Notes: generated by a model from the letters alone, not told the origin. A DNA stretch of 64,000 bases from Candidatus Binatia bacterium (GCA_022824205.1 JAJEAI010000130.1:1-64000); one strand, 5' to 3'. Shown: positions 15,601 to 25,558, numbered from the stretch's first letter. Numbers and translations are program-made.

Positions 15601-18493
15601 CTACACCCGTTGCGAACTCCCCCACCGTCATCTTCCCGCACCAGATGTCGTTCGCGCCGCACTGATCGCGGACGACCTGCACGACGTACTCGCGGTCCAC
15701 CCGCACGTCCTCGGCCTTCACGTGGAGCCGGAACTCGTTGCGCCCGGGCTTGACGTCGAACCGCTGCGAGAGGCGGTCGTCATCGCTCTCCCCCGGCCGG
15801 AGGTTGCTCCAGCTCCCGACACCGCGCTGCTGGAGGGGGCGGCTCTGGTCGTAGAAATCGACGACCGACGCCTTGTCGTCGTCCGGGTCGGCGGTGAGCG
15901 TCACGGACTCCACCCGGTTCGGCACGCGCACCTGGTGCGTCTTCAGGGTGGGCGTGAAGGACCGGTTGAAGTTGTGGCCGATGACCTGGAGGCCCCCACC
16001 GAGGATCTCGGTGCCGCTCTTCACTTCGTAGCTGTCGCCGTGCTCGTCCTCGACCTCGATCGAGGCGAGCTTCGCGTTGGTGTTGTAGAGCCGGGGCTTG
16101 CCCCTGACGACGATGCCCATGGCCCCGGGCGAGAAACCCCAGTCCTGGGTCGCGCTGCCGCGCAGCCAGCGGCCGTTGCTCACATACGCGAAACCGCCGG
16201 AGCCGTCGCCGTCGCTCGGGTCCCTCTCGGCCGTGGTCGAGAGCGTGGGCGCGGTGCCGCCCGCCTGCTTGACCACGACGGCATAACTCGTCCACGGCTT
16301 GAGCACCGCGCCGTCGGGCGCCTCGAAGGTCTTGAGGCCGCCCCCCGAGAGGCCGGACGGATTCTCCATCTGGTAGAGGAACGACCCCGGCTTGCGGATG
16401 TAGGTCTTGTGGTTGCCCACCTCGTACTGCCCCCCCTCGTAGGTGGTCGTCCAGATCTCCACGTCCATGTCGGTCGCCGTGTTGCCGCTGGCGAAGCGGA
16501 TGCGGACGCTCTCGAACTCGTATTCGGGGAAATGCCCCGCCGTCCTGAACCCCTGGGCGCGCTGCGCCCCCCTGGTCGTGCCGTTGAAGTCGTCCGGGTC
16601 GTCGGCGTTGTCGACAAGGTCGGTCTCGTCGATCGAGCGGGGGATGGTGCCGGTGGCCGCGCTGGTGCGCGACTCGCTGAATCCCGCGTCGTCCCTGAAG
16701 CTGACCCTGACCTTGAGCTTGTACCCGAGCCGGTCGGCCCCGATTGTGAACTTTCTCCCGGTCGCGTTCGGGATGCCGATTTCCCCGCCGTCGCCGAACA
16801 CCATGATCCACTGGTAGCGGAAACTGGCGTTGTCGAGTCCGTTCTCGTCCTCGATGTCGTCCGCGTTCGCCGTCAGCGTCCGGCCGAGCTTCAGCGTGCC
16901 CGAGATCGTGGGCGTGCCGGTGGCGGAGGCGTTACGAATGGTGCCGTTGATACGTATCCGAAGAACTTGAGAGCGGCTATCCCACGCGTCCGAAATATTC
17001 CCTTTCCTGAGCAATGCATTTCCAATGGTCCATCCTGGAGCCCTACCGCTGTCCTCTGAATGGGAATCCGTGCGTTGCAAGGTCGCTGTGGGTACCCCGT
17101 TCGCGGTGTGGTTGGTGACCACGACGTGATAGGTGGTGTTGCCCGCGAGGCGGCTGTCCGACGGCGCCGAGAATGTCCTGATTCCCGTGCTCGTTATGTT
17201 GTTCGGCGTTCTCAGGGAGATGACCTTGCTGGAATCGCTCAGGTCGGGCTCGTCGCTGCTGTTGCTGGGCGCGATGCGGACGAGAACTTTCCTCCTTTCG
17301 CTCGGTACTCCGGATAAGAACCCCGTGACGACGAGTTGCACGCTCTTCAGGGTGTAGCCCGCCGAACTGCTGCCCGTAGTGAAGGGCTGCGAAACTATGG
17401 CGTTAATTGTCGACCCAGCGGTTCGCCCTATGTTGCTCACGAGCACGCCCGTCCCGCCGGGGGGCCTGTCGCTCGCCGCCACCGTCCCCGTGCCCGGGAA
17501 CGCGTCGCTCACGCGCTCCTCCTCGTACCCGTCGTCGTCGGTGAAGGAAACCTTGACCTTCACCTTCTTGCCCCGGTCGGCGGACTGGAGCTCGTATTCG
17601 GGTTCCTCCGCCCCGGAAATGTCGCTCTCCTCGCTTCCGTCTACCCGGACCCACTGAAAGTTTACTATCTGGGGGCGCCCGTTCGCGTCCATGACCGCGC
17701 TGGCCGAGGCCCTGAGCGTCGAGCCGACCTCCGCCGTGCCCGAAATCGTCGGCTTGCCGCTCGCGGGGCTGTTGGAAACGCGAGCGTTGACGCGAATCTG
17801 GTAGGCGTTGGGGTTCGATAGATCCCACATGCCGGCGAACCCGCCACGCGAGACGTCGTCGATGGTCCATCCGGCGGCGCCGCCGCTGTCTTCACCTGTC
17901 GCTTCCGTGAATGCCCATTCAAACCCGCCGGATGCACCCGAGGCGATGCGTACCACCACGAAATACCTGGTGCTCGCGCTCAGCGCATAGGCGCTGGTTC
18001 CGCTCGGCAGCGTCCACTTGAGCGTGGTGTCGCTCGCGAGCGTCGGATTGGTGAAGACCACCAGGTCGGTCAAGGTCGGAAGGTTGCTGTTCGCGTCCTT
18101 CGCCCGCAAGCTCACGGTCAGGTCGGACGACGAGACAGTGACGTCGCCCACCTTCAGCTCGATGCTGGTGAGGCTGTAGCCGCCAGTCTCCGTCCCGGTC
18201 CGGAATCCCTGGGCCTGAAGTTCTTGTGCTTGCAAATCGTGGACATCTTCGGTGGTTTTGCCGATGTTGCTCACGGCCACGGTCTCCTGCGCCGCGGCGG
18301 GCGGCGCCGCGGCGCAGGCCAGGGCGAGAAGCGCGAGGAATGCGAAGGCGCGGCGCAGGCGCGGCGTGCGCCGCGAGGCGCCGGGCGGAGTTGCCGCCTC
18401 GCGCGGCGGTGGCCTATCCTCGGTGGGACGCCGCCCGGCGAGCGGTCTCCACCGGCGCCGGTCTATCGTTGTACAGTTCGTGGAAGAGCCCAT
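12629..18493 (-). CDS. Giant surface protein with Ig-like and Calx-beta domains and autotransporter-type barrel
   Basis: A protein of about 1954 residues. After a basic N-terminal tail, a signal peptide ends near PPAAAQE (about residue 70). Three related modules beginning SNIG or AQGFRT (about 70, 350 and 630) resemble choice-of-anchor-R domains. Between them lie two ISGT..GSTL Ig-like repeats (about 248 and 528). A cadherin-like sandwich leads to a poly-Gly linker near 1067. Next come two tandem Ig-like repeats, each with paired Cys, and a Calx-beta domain (about 1311-1421, VDYATRDGTAVAGSDY). The last 400 residues are alternating beta segments rich in RARG and LEGE, ending TLTARW, typical of an outer-membrane barrel. 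ATG 18493 has AAGGG 6 nt upstream. The gene probably encodes an exported adhesin or passenger. A decayed integrase lies just upstream. Confidence 0.8.
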   Translation of the reverse strand: MGSSTNCTTIDRRRWRPLAGRRPTEDRPPPREAATPPGASRRTPRLRRAFAFLALLALACAAAPPAAAQETVAVSNIGKTTEDVHDLQAQELQAQGFRTGTETGGYSLTSIELKVGDVTVSSSDLTVSLRAKDANSNLPTLTDLVVFTNPTLASDTTLKWTLPSGTSAYALSASTRYFVVVRIASGASGGFEWAFTEATGEDSGGAAGWTIDDVSRGGFAGMWDLSNPNAYQIRVNARVSNSPASGKPTISGTAEVGSTLRASASAVMDANGRPQIVNFQWVRVDGSEESDISGAEEPEYELQSADRGKKVKVKVSFTDDDGYEEERVSDAFPGTGTVAASDRPPGGTGVLVSNIGRTAGSTINAIVSQPFTTGSSSAGYTLKSVQLVVTGFLSGVPSERRKVLVRIAPSNSSDEPDLSDSSKVISLRTPNNITSTGIRTFSAPSDSRLAGNTTYHVVVTNHTANGVPTATLQRTDSHSEDSGRAPGWTIGNALLRKGNISDAWDSRSQVLRIRINGTIRNASATGTPTISGTLKLGRTLTANADDIEDENGLDNASFRYQWIMVFGDGGEIGIPNATGRKFTIGADRLGYKLKVRVSFRDDAGFSESRTSAATGTIPRSIDETDLVDNADDPDDFNGTTRGAQRAQGFRTAGHFPEYEFESVRIRFASGNTATDMDVEIWTTTYEGGQYEVGNHKTYIRKPGSFLYQMENPSGLSGGGLKTFEAPDGAVLKPWTSYAVVVKQAGGTAPTLSTTAERDPSDGDGSGGFAYVSNGRWLRGSATQDWGFSPGAMGIVVRGKPRLYNTNAKLASIEVEDEHGDSYEVKSGTEILGGGLQVIGHNFNRSFTPTLKTHQVRVPNRVESVTLTADPDDDKASVVDFYDQSRPLQQRGVGSWSNLRPGESDDDRLSQRFDVKPGRNEFRLHVKAEDVRVDREYVVQVVRDQCGANDIWCGKMTVGEFATGVGVDKHFGYVEDAFGALSPATFDYDGTEHTVDQLRLLPAGTLQLGIVESGGSPVATFDDSAFSLRIDGRSFPLAGTYDDIQADYRLTGTGIAWKDGERVLVRLVRGGGGGGGGSGTLRSLESNSAEPLIASLKRAPDDHDGEEPFRVRVAFSEDIATSYRVLKNGFAVTGGAITSVKRVDKRSDLWELEVSPDGDDDVTLVLAAGQACTVEGAPCTGDIPPRQLANTLTVTVPGPEDETALTARVHDNPIEHDGSPFDVYIAFSAPITAGMSKFPQAFDVTDGAVERTRRVNGRSDLWRVRVRPDGFDDVKVLLRGNRACGSGGVPCAKTEDGEGRIPLSHDLSVIVRGQPAISVADAEATEGPGATMAFKVSLDKPVLDTVTVDYATRDGTAVAGSDYTAKSGTLTFNVGNPRTQTVEVEVRNDAHNDDGETFELVLSNPSGARIADGTATGTIHNSDAIPRAWMARFGRTVADQVLEAVDERMGASRAPGLEATLAGQALSFDAMPEDAEALEAREEQTRAGALAAWLRGTDGEADRAALSGTRTVSERELLAGTSFALTGGTPGERTVSAWGRGEVSHFDGREGDLGLDGEVGNLMLGADFTRGRATAGLVLSHARGSGGYRGASSGNVEADLTGLYPWGRYAVSERVSVWGVAGYGAGTLAVEPEGQAALETGMDLAMASVGVRGVLLEAPAEGGAELAVTSDAMAVRSTSDAVSGDTGNLAGSEVDVTRLRLGVEGSRAFRFGDGASLVPSVELGVRRDGGDAETGFGADIGAGLAWSDPARGLSAEMRARGLLTHEDGSFSERGFAGSLAWDPAPESARGPSFSLSQTVGARATGGMEALLRPQTATALEAANDAGSGSGTGHDRNGLERRALEARLGYGFALAGGRYTGTPEFRLGLTDSSRELVLGWRLVEEARTGLAFGLDVEGARQESAAGEAGHRLGLGFGWRLEGEGAQAFELRFEGSRLEPANDGAEHRVGATLTARW

Positions 18494-18528
18494 CGTCAAC
18501 CCTTCGGATTGACGCCTGATAATGGTTG

Positions 18529-19160
18529 TTAGCAGGCGTCAAATCGCCGATTCGGTCCATTTTCCCGCCGGCCGCCGCGCGCCGCCTCCCCCGCCCGCCG
18601 GTCCAGGACGTCCGCCCCGATGCTGTCCGCAACCTGCGCCGACGACGCCTTGATCGAATCCCGCGCCACATGCGCATACCGTGAGGTCGTGTCGATATTG
18701 TTGTGTCCCAACAGCTTCCCGATCATCGACAGGCTCTCCACCAGCGCCCTGCTGGCAAAACTGTGCCTCAAGTCATGAAGCCGAACCTCCGGCAACTCCG
18801 CCCGCTCCCGCACGCGTCCCAGTAGTGGTTCAGGTTCGCCAGACGACGTCACGGCTTCCTGAAATGCAGCTTCGCGATGTCCTGCTGCTCCACCTCCTCC
18901 ACCGCCACATGGCCGTACGCCGACACAATGAACCGCTCCACCACGCTCCGGTACATCTTCTGCGTGCTCCCCTTGCAGCGGGGCCGGGGTTCGTCCAACG
19001 GAATCGGTCTGCCCGATTGTAATCTGCTGCCGGCAGATTCGCGTCCCCAGACTTGGGGAGATCCGGCGGCTCCTGGCTAGTGCGCCCTTACCGAGAAGGC
19101 GCCAGAGGGCTGGACCCTGACGCCGAAGTCCGTGAGCTTGAACAACAGGTCTCTTCCTCT
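18529..19160 (-). pseudogene. Decayed tyrosine recombinase (phage/island integrase)
   Basis: Pieces of one integrase appear in different frames. Near 19081-19160 is an N-terminal-like piece (KLTDFGVRVQPSG). Near 18860-18990 is a core-binding piece (QKMYRSVVERFIVSAYGHVA, then QQDIAKLHF). Downstream lies the catalytic C-terminus with HDLRHSFAS, LLGH and TSRYAH. The middle of the protein, including the first catalytic Arg region, is missing, and the joins are out of frame. I see no attachment-site direct repeats. It indicates past mobility of the flanking surface-protein region. Confidence 0.75.
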
Positions 19161-19280
19161 TGGTATTGAAGATCGCGGGCATGTATATGGTAGATATCCG
19201 CGGTAGATGACTGTACGCGAATACCAGATCTCGGACACCGCACGGTTACGATTGCTGACTTCGAGCACGGATTGCCGCCC

Positions 19281-20090
19281 ATGACACTCTCGGCCAGCTT
19301 CCCGATGTACGACTTCGAGGAGGTGCACGGCGCCCACGAAGTGCTCTGGAACAGTGTCGCGCGAAAGCTGGAGAAGGCGGGAGTGAAAGGGGTTCCGGCG
19401 GCTCTCGATCGAGCCCGGGGCGTCCACGAACTCTGGACCGATCCGGAGTTGCTGTTGAGCCAGTGCTGCGGGGCGGACCTGGTCGGCCGCTATGCCGGAA
19501 CGCTGGCCCTGGTGGCCACGCCGCGCTACCGCGCGCCTGGTTGCGACGGTTGCTTCTACTCGAGCGTGGTCCTGGTTGCCGGGCATTCGCCCGCCACGGA
19601 GATCTCGGACTTGCGCAACGCGGTGTGTGTGGTCAACAGCCACGAGTCCCACTCCGGGACGAACGCGCTGCGAGCGCTGGTGGCGCCATTCAGCCGGGGT
19701 GGCCGCTTCTTCTCCCGGATCGTCACGAGCGGTTCCCACCCGGCCAGCGTCGCCACGGTGGCGCGGGGCGAGGCCGACGTCGCCGCCATCGACTGCGTCA
19801 CCTATGCCCATCTCGAGCGCTACCGCCCTTCCGTGCTGGAAGGAACCCGCCCGCTCTGCTACACGGCGCGCGCCCCGGGAATTCCCTTCGTGACGCGGGC
19901 AGGAACAGATCCGGATCGAATCCGGCAGTTGCAGAGCGCGCTCGCAGACGCTTTCGAGGAGCCGGAGGGCCGTGCCGCGGGCGCCTCGGTGTTCATCGAC
20001 GGCGTAGAGATCCTCCCGTTCTCCGACTACGGCCGGATCGTCGAGTTCCAACGCATCGCTGCCGCCCGAGGATACCCCGAACTGCGCTGA
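19281..20090 (+). CDS. PhnD/SsuA-like substrate-binding protein without signal peptide
   Basis: A 269-residue protein of the phosphate/phosphonate-type periplasmic binding fold. Landmarks are SQCCGADLV near the start, CFYSSVVLVAGHS, LRNAVCVVNSHESHSGTNAL (the ligand-loop S.SG.N pattern), GSHPASVATVARGEADVAAIDCVTYA, and IPFVTRAGTDPDRIRQLQSAL. No signal peptide is visible with ATG 19281; the in-frame TTG at 19272 adds only three residues. There is no ABC permease or ATPase nearby. It may be a cytoplasmic ligand-binding or enzyme-like derivative. The ligand is unknown. Confidence 0.75.
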   Translation: MTLSASFPMYDFEEVHGAHEVLWNSVARKLEKAGVKGVPAALDRARGVHELWTDPELLLSQCCGADLVGRYAGTLALVATPRYRAPGCDGCFYSSVVLVAGHSPATEISDLRNAVCVVNSHESHSGTNALRALVAPFSRGGRFFSRIVTSGSHPASVATVARGEADVAAIDCVTYAHLERYRPSVLEGTRPLCYTARAPGIPFVTRAGTDPDRIRQLQSALADAFEEPEGRAAGASVFIDGVEILPFSDYGRIVEFQRIAAARGYPELR

Positions 20091-20171
20091 GCGCCGTCCC
20101 ATCCGTGCCCGCGGCACGGCGAACTCCTGCGCCGTCACCACTCCGCCTCGGACGGCGGTACTTTCGTAGAA

Positions 20172-20324
20172 ATGACATACATGAAATCCGCGCATCTCAG
20201 GCTTCCCGGACCTGGGCAAGGGATCGAGGTGCCGCACGACGCCGAGTGGTACGTGAATTGGCTCGCACGGGAGTACCGGATCGTTCCAGCCCTACCGGCA
20301 ACTCGCGCGTGTCCGCCTAGCTAA
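20172..20324 (+). CDS. Short hypothetical frame (50 residues)
   Basis: An open frame MTYMKSAHLRLPGPGQGIEV.. continues EWYVNWLAREYRIVP and stops at TAA 20322. It overlaps the convergent amidohydrolase by 4 nt. No ribosome-binding site or family is recognised. EWYVNWLAREYR could be a fragment of a larger protein, or the frame may be chance. Confidence 0.2.
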   Translation: MTYMKSAHLRLPGPGQGIEVPHDAEWYVNWLAREYRIVPALPATRACPPS

Positions 20325-21202
20325 CGCAGCCGTAGGATTCTCGCCGCGTTTTCACCCAACACCGCCTCGACCTCGCCGTCCGTGAACCGGTAGCCGTGCT
20401 CCCGCGCCAGGGCGGGCAGCCCCCGGTAGACGTCCACGGTGTCCTTGAGGGACATGTGCTGGCGCATGTGCGGGAAGTCGGTGCCCCAAAGGATTCGCTC
20501 TGTGCCGATGAAGTCGCGCATGTGGTCCAGGGCGGCGAGGGTCTCCGCGGGTTTGTCACGCAGCTTGGTCTGCCACTCGGACAGGTCCACCACCACGTTT
20601 TCGTGGACGCGCGCGATGGTGGCGCAGTCGGCCCACCATTGGCCGCCGGCGTGGCCCATGATCATCTTGAGGCGGGGGAAATCCACGGCCACCTGGTCGA
20701 ACTCCAGGGGATGGGTGAAACGGCTGTACAGCAGGGGGTGGAAGCGCTCGCCGGAGTGCAGCAGCGCGGGGACATCGTACTTGATGCAGATCTCGTAGAT
20801 GGGATAGCAGGCGCGGTCGTGGGGGAAGTAGCCCACGGTGGGATGCAGCTTGATGCCGCCCGCGCCCCATTCCTGGATGGCGCGTTCGAACTTTTCGGGC
20901 GCTCCGGGGCGGCGCGGGTCGATGCCGTAGAAAGCGACGATGCGCTCCGGGTGACGCGCCCGGGCCTGCGCCAGGATCCAGTTCTCCTGGTCGATGGTGA
21001 AATGCGGCGTGCCCAGGCGGTCGCCGTAGTCGGCCACCAGCATCGCGGACACGTCCACGCCGGAGGCGTCCATCTCCTCGACCAGTTCCCGCGTCGTCTC
21101 CTCCCAGTCGGGCGGCGCGGGCGCGGCGGCATCGGCGGAGGACTCCGCGTCGTAGTAGCGCTGGTTTCCGCGCCAGAAATGCCGGTGTATGTCGATGACC
21201 AT
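20321..21202 (-). CDS. Amidohydrolase family protein (third copy, TatD/ACMSD-like)
   Basis: A 293-residue metal-dependent TIM-barrel hydrolase. MVIDIHRHFW holds the HxH motif (His6, His8), GGIKLHPTVGYFP follows the barrel, PALLHSGE gives the third His, and RILWGTDFPHMRQH the final Asp. This is the canonical full ligand set, unlike the DxDxH opening of the two other amidohydrolases. ATG 21202 has GGGAGG 5 nt upstream, and in-frame codons further upstream look non-coding. It stands alone, divergent from queC. Likely a hydrolase or decarboxylase of a small carboxylate. Confidence 0.87.
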   Translation of the reverse strand: MVIDIHRHFWRGNQRYYDAESSADAAAPAPPDWEETTRELVEEMDASGVDVSAMLVADYGDRLGTPHFTIDQENWILAQARARHPERIVAFYGIDPRRPGAPEKFERAIQEWGAGGIKLHPTVGYFPHDRACYPIYEICIKYDVPALLHSGERFHPLLYSRFTHPLEFDQVAVDFPRLKMIMGHAGGQWWADCATIARVHENVVVDLSEWQTKLRDKPAETLAALDHMRDFIGTERILWGTDFPHMRQHMSLKDTVDVYRGLPALAREHGYRFTDGEVEAVLGENAARILRLR

Positions 21203-21329
21203 GATGCCTCCCGTGAGGGTGCGCGGCGCGCCGCAGGCGTTCGTCGGCGCCCTTTCGTTCGTTCGTCGGCGCCCTGTCCGGTTGCCGAGGCTATCACCCG
21301 GCCGGTGCCGGAGCAATGGGAGCGCTATC

Positions 21330-21381
21330 GGGCTGTTGAGAAACACGGGTTGGGTACCGACCGGAGTTCTCCGACAGCCTG
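21330..21381. repeat. Hairpin repeat containing an inverted CAGGCTGT...CCGGTCG copy
   Basis: GGCTGTTGAGAAAC (21331-21344) faces GTTCTCCGACAGCCT (21366-21380) as imperfect arms. Reversed, 21358-21381 matches the element at 10674-10697 (CAGGCTGT, GAACTCCGGTCG) with a few differences. It is probably a small non-autonomous intergenic element. Confidence 0.5.
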
Positions 21382-21453
21382 TTTGGCCGGCAAGGAGTCC
21401 CGGACGGCCGTGCGGCGACTCCGCGGTGCCGGGGCGATGGGCATCGGGCGATC

Positions 21454-21462
21454 TGCTATAAG
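21454..21462 (+). promoter_or_regulatory. Extended -10 element of queC implying a leaderless transcript
   Basis: TGCTATAAG (TG-N-TATAAG) lies so close that its predicted start point coincides with the queC ATG at 21469. No ribosome-binding site precedes the ATG. A leaderless mRNA is the simplest reading. There is no clear -35, which an extended -10 can replace. Confidence 0.5.
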
Positions 21463-21468
21463 TCTCCC

Positions 21469-22212
21469 ATGCGTAGTTACGGTGTCACCCTCCTCTCCGG
21501 AGGATTGGACTCCACCACCGTGGCAGCCTACGCCAAGGGCCGCGTCGACAACATGTCGGCGATCACGTTCCGCTACGGTCAGAGCCATGCGAAGGAAGTC
21601 GACTGCGCGGCGCGAATCGCCGGCCTTCTGGACATCGAGCACCGGCTCCTCGACGTCTCCTTCCTCGCCGACGTGGCCTGGTACTCCGCCTTGACCCATC
21701 CCGATCGTTTCCCGGTACCGTCCGGGCGCGCCACCGAGGAGATAGGGCACGGCGTCCCGATCACCTACGTCCCCTTGCGCAATACCATCTTCCTGTCGCT
21801 TGCGGCCGCCTGCCTGGAGAGTCGGGTGCTCTACGCCATCGAGGTGGAGGGCGTGGCCGCGTCCGACGTGGCGGCTTCCGTCTACATGGCGCCCAACGCG
21901 CTCGACTACAGCGGCTACCCCGACTGCCGCCCCGAGTTCTATGCTACCATCAGGCGGACGCTGGACCTGGGCAGCAAGCTGTGGATGGAGTATGCGGTGC
22001 CGATCAGGGTCGAAACCCCGATCATCAACCTCTCCAAGGCCGAGATCGCCGCGCTCGGTGTCCGGCTGGGAGCCCCGCTGGAGCACACCTGGAGCTGTTA
22101 CGAAGGTGGTGAGTTGCCCTGCGGCGCGTGCGACAGTTGCGTCCTGCGGGCCAAGGGGTTCGCCGAGGCCGGCTTTGCCGACCCGCTGCTCGTGCGGCTC
22201 GGCGGAACCTGA
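21469..22212 (+). CDS. queC: 7-cyano-7-deazaguanine synthase QueC
   Basis: A 247-residue ATP-dependent enzyme converting 7-carboxy-7-deazaguanine to preQ0, the precursor of queuosine or related deazapurines. The N-type ATP pyrophosphatase loop SGGLDSTT begins at residue 10. The C-terminal zinc site has Cys210, Cys218, Cys221 and Cys224 (CYEGGELPCGACDSC). YVPLRNTIFLSLA and ALDYSGYPDCRPEF match the family substrate region. Length is normal. queD, queE and queF are not in the window, so the pathway is dispersed. ATG is the only plausible start and has no ribosome-binding site. Confidence 0.93.
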   Translation: MRSYGVTLLSGGLDSTTVAAYAKGRVDNMSAITFRYGQSHAKEVDCAARIAGLLDIEHRLLDVSFLADVAWYSALTHPDRFPVPSGRATEEIGHGVPITYVPLRNTIFLSLAAACLESRVLYAIEVEGVAASDVAASVYMAPNALDYSGYPDCRPEFYATIRRTLDLGSKLWMEYAVPIRVETPIINLSKAEIAALGVRLGAPLEHTWSCYEGGELPCGACDSCVLRAKGFAEAGFADPLLVRLGGT

Positions 22213-22217
22213 CCGCG

Positions 22218-22421
22218 GTGAACGACGGCTTCCAATACCCGTTGGAACACCGGCTCGAAGAACGGAGGCTGTGGAGCGCGGCGGAGGACACGGGACTGCC
22301 GATCTCGTTCCACCAGGGTGCGGGCTTCTGGAGCACCGGCCGGACCAACATCCCGCCCGGACGCGGCGTCGACCTGATCCGCATCACGGTGGTGGCGGCG
22401 CTCTACCTCGGTGAGGGGTGA
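22218..22421 (+). pseudogene. Amidohydrolase (COG2159) fragment
   Basis: A 67-codon frame from GTG 22218 reads NDGFQYPLEHRLEERRLWSA, then EDTGLPISFHQGAG. This resembles the middle of an Amidohydro_2 protein (YP..PLW.AAE..GLPISFH.G). Both the N-terminal metal motif and the C-terminal half are missing, and no related sequence continues after the stop. It appears to be a remnant left between queC and the next gene. Confidence 0.6.
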
Positions 22422-22430
22422 GGGGAGCTG

Positions 22431-23465
22431 TCAGTCCAGCGTCATCGGCGTGTTCGCCATCATCGAATCGGCCATCCGCGCGGCGTTGGCGGCGTTTTCG
22501 ACCTCGGGCTCGTCCCAGATGGTCAGCTTGCCCTCGTCGTAGACCGTGCGGCCGTCGATCTCGATGGTCTGGTCGAAGCAGGCCACGTCCACGGGATCGT
22601 GGGAACGGCCCACGTGGAAGTGCACGATGGTCGGGCTGCAGTGGGAGTAGCTGTACCATTGCACGGGGTTGTCGGCCCGGGCCATCGGCACGATGGTCTT
22701 GGGATTGACGCCGGCGTGCCACGAGTCGATGAAACCGTCCGTGGCGTTCAACGCTTCGTGCATCGACGGGTCGCCGCCCTCCAGCGAGACCACCCGTCCG
22801 TCCTTCAGCTCCAGCCGCACGGACTCCGGCATGCCGCCGAACTTCGCGACGTGGTCGGCCACGATCACACCCTCGGTGGCCACGGCCACCACCGGGCTGT
22901 GCACGCCGCCGGGGAAGTTGCGGCGCGCCCGGCCGCCCTCGTCCTCGACGAAGTAGGCCTGCGCCACCGTGCTCTCGCGCGCGCCGAAGGTTCCCCGGAC
23001 GTCGGTGCCGTTGGGGCTGGTGATGCGCCACGCCTTGCCCGGCGCCGACAGCACGTCGAGGGTGTCGGCCAGTGCCCGCTGCACCGAGTAGGGAAAGGCG
23101 GCCCAGTCCGAGGACATGAGGGCGACGGTGCGCGCGCGGTTGGGTACCCGCACCCGCGCCTCTCCCGGGAAATGATGGTGCAGTTCTTCCCGCTTGAGCG
23201 AGGGGTAGTGCGCGAACAGCACGTCCGCGCGACCGTAGGCGTCCAGCACGGCCGACGGAATCTCCTCGGGCCGCTCCTTGGGGATGGCCGGGCCGTTCAC
23301 CACGTGGACGGCGCCGCCCCGGTCCCGCGCCGACTCGGTCAACGCTTGCACCACCGCCGCGTCAGCGACTCCCTCTTCGGTGACGATGCAGACGCTCTGG
23401 CCGCGCTCGACCCTGGCGCACGACGCGACGCAGTTCTCGATGCCCGCGGTGATGTCCTCGGCCAT
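22431..23465 (-). CDS. M29 aminopeptidase / NicX-like (2,5-dihydroxypyridine dioxygenase-type) protein
   Basis: A 344-residue protein. GQSVCIVTEEGVADAAVVQAL gives the N-terminal alpha-beta part. PSLKREELHHHFPG, ARESTVAQAYFVEDEGGRA and SPNGTDVRGTFG resemble the domain joining region of M29 metallopeptidases. The C-terminal half has the candidate metal residues in GVIVADHVAKFGG, EALNATDGFIDSWHAGVNPK and HFHVGRSH. The superfamily contains both thermophilic aminopeptidases and the Fe-dependent NicX ring-opening enzyme, and I cannot separate them. ATG 23465 has GGAGG 6 nt upstream. It is monocistronic. Confidence 0.6.
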   Translation of the reverse strand: MAEDITAGIENCVASCARVERGQSVCIVTEEGVADAAVVQALTESARDRGGAVHVVNGPAIPKERPEEIPSAVLDAYGRADVLFAHYPSLKREELHHHFPGEARVRVPNRARTVALMSSDWAAFPYSVQRALADTLDVLSAPGKAWRITSPNGTDVRGTFGARESTVAQAYFVEDEGGRARRNFPGGVHSPVVAVATEGVIVADHVAKFGGMPESVRLELKDGRVVSLEGGDPSMHEALNATDGFIDSWHAGVNPKTIVPMARADNPVQWYSYSHCSPTIVHFHVGRSHDPVDVACFDQTIEIDGRTVYDEGKLTIWDEPEVENAANAARMADSMMANTPMTLD

Positions 23466-23532
23466 GACCGTACCTCCTTCGACCGGGCGTCCCGGTGCGT
23501 CCGGAACCAGGCCCGGCCCCGGACGGAATGAG

Positions 23533-23606
23533 TGGGCCCACCTGGACTCGAACCAGGGACCTACCGGTTATGAGCCGGTGGCTCTAACCAACTGAGCTAT
23601 GGGCCC
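23533..23606 (-). tRNA. tRNA with CAT anticodon (elongator Met or Ile2)
   Basis: A 74-nt cloverleaf on the minus strand: acceptor GGGCCCA pairs with TGGGCCC, discriminator A, no encoded CCA. The D-arm is GCTCAGTTGGTTAGAGC, the anticodon loop CTCATAA (anticodon at 23570-23572), and the T-arm CTGGTTCGAGTCCAG. The GGCTCATAACC anticodon stem resembles lysidine-type tRNA-Ile2 as much as tRNA-Met. TilS identity elements would need checking. Confidence 0.9.
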
Positions 23607-23704
23607 GGAAACGATCTGCGCGCCGGAGTGATCCGCGCGCGAAAGGAAGACGCCCGCCGACGCCCCATGGCAGGGCCGCCTCCTGCTGTCCTGCCGGACA
23701 GGCA

Positions 23705-25558
<1,854 letters not shown>

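Noticed and set aside
23607-23704. Intrinsic terminator after rpoD (CTGTCC/GGACAG stem)
   Set aside because: A 6-bp stem exists but no T-run follows, so it is too weak to call.
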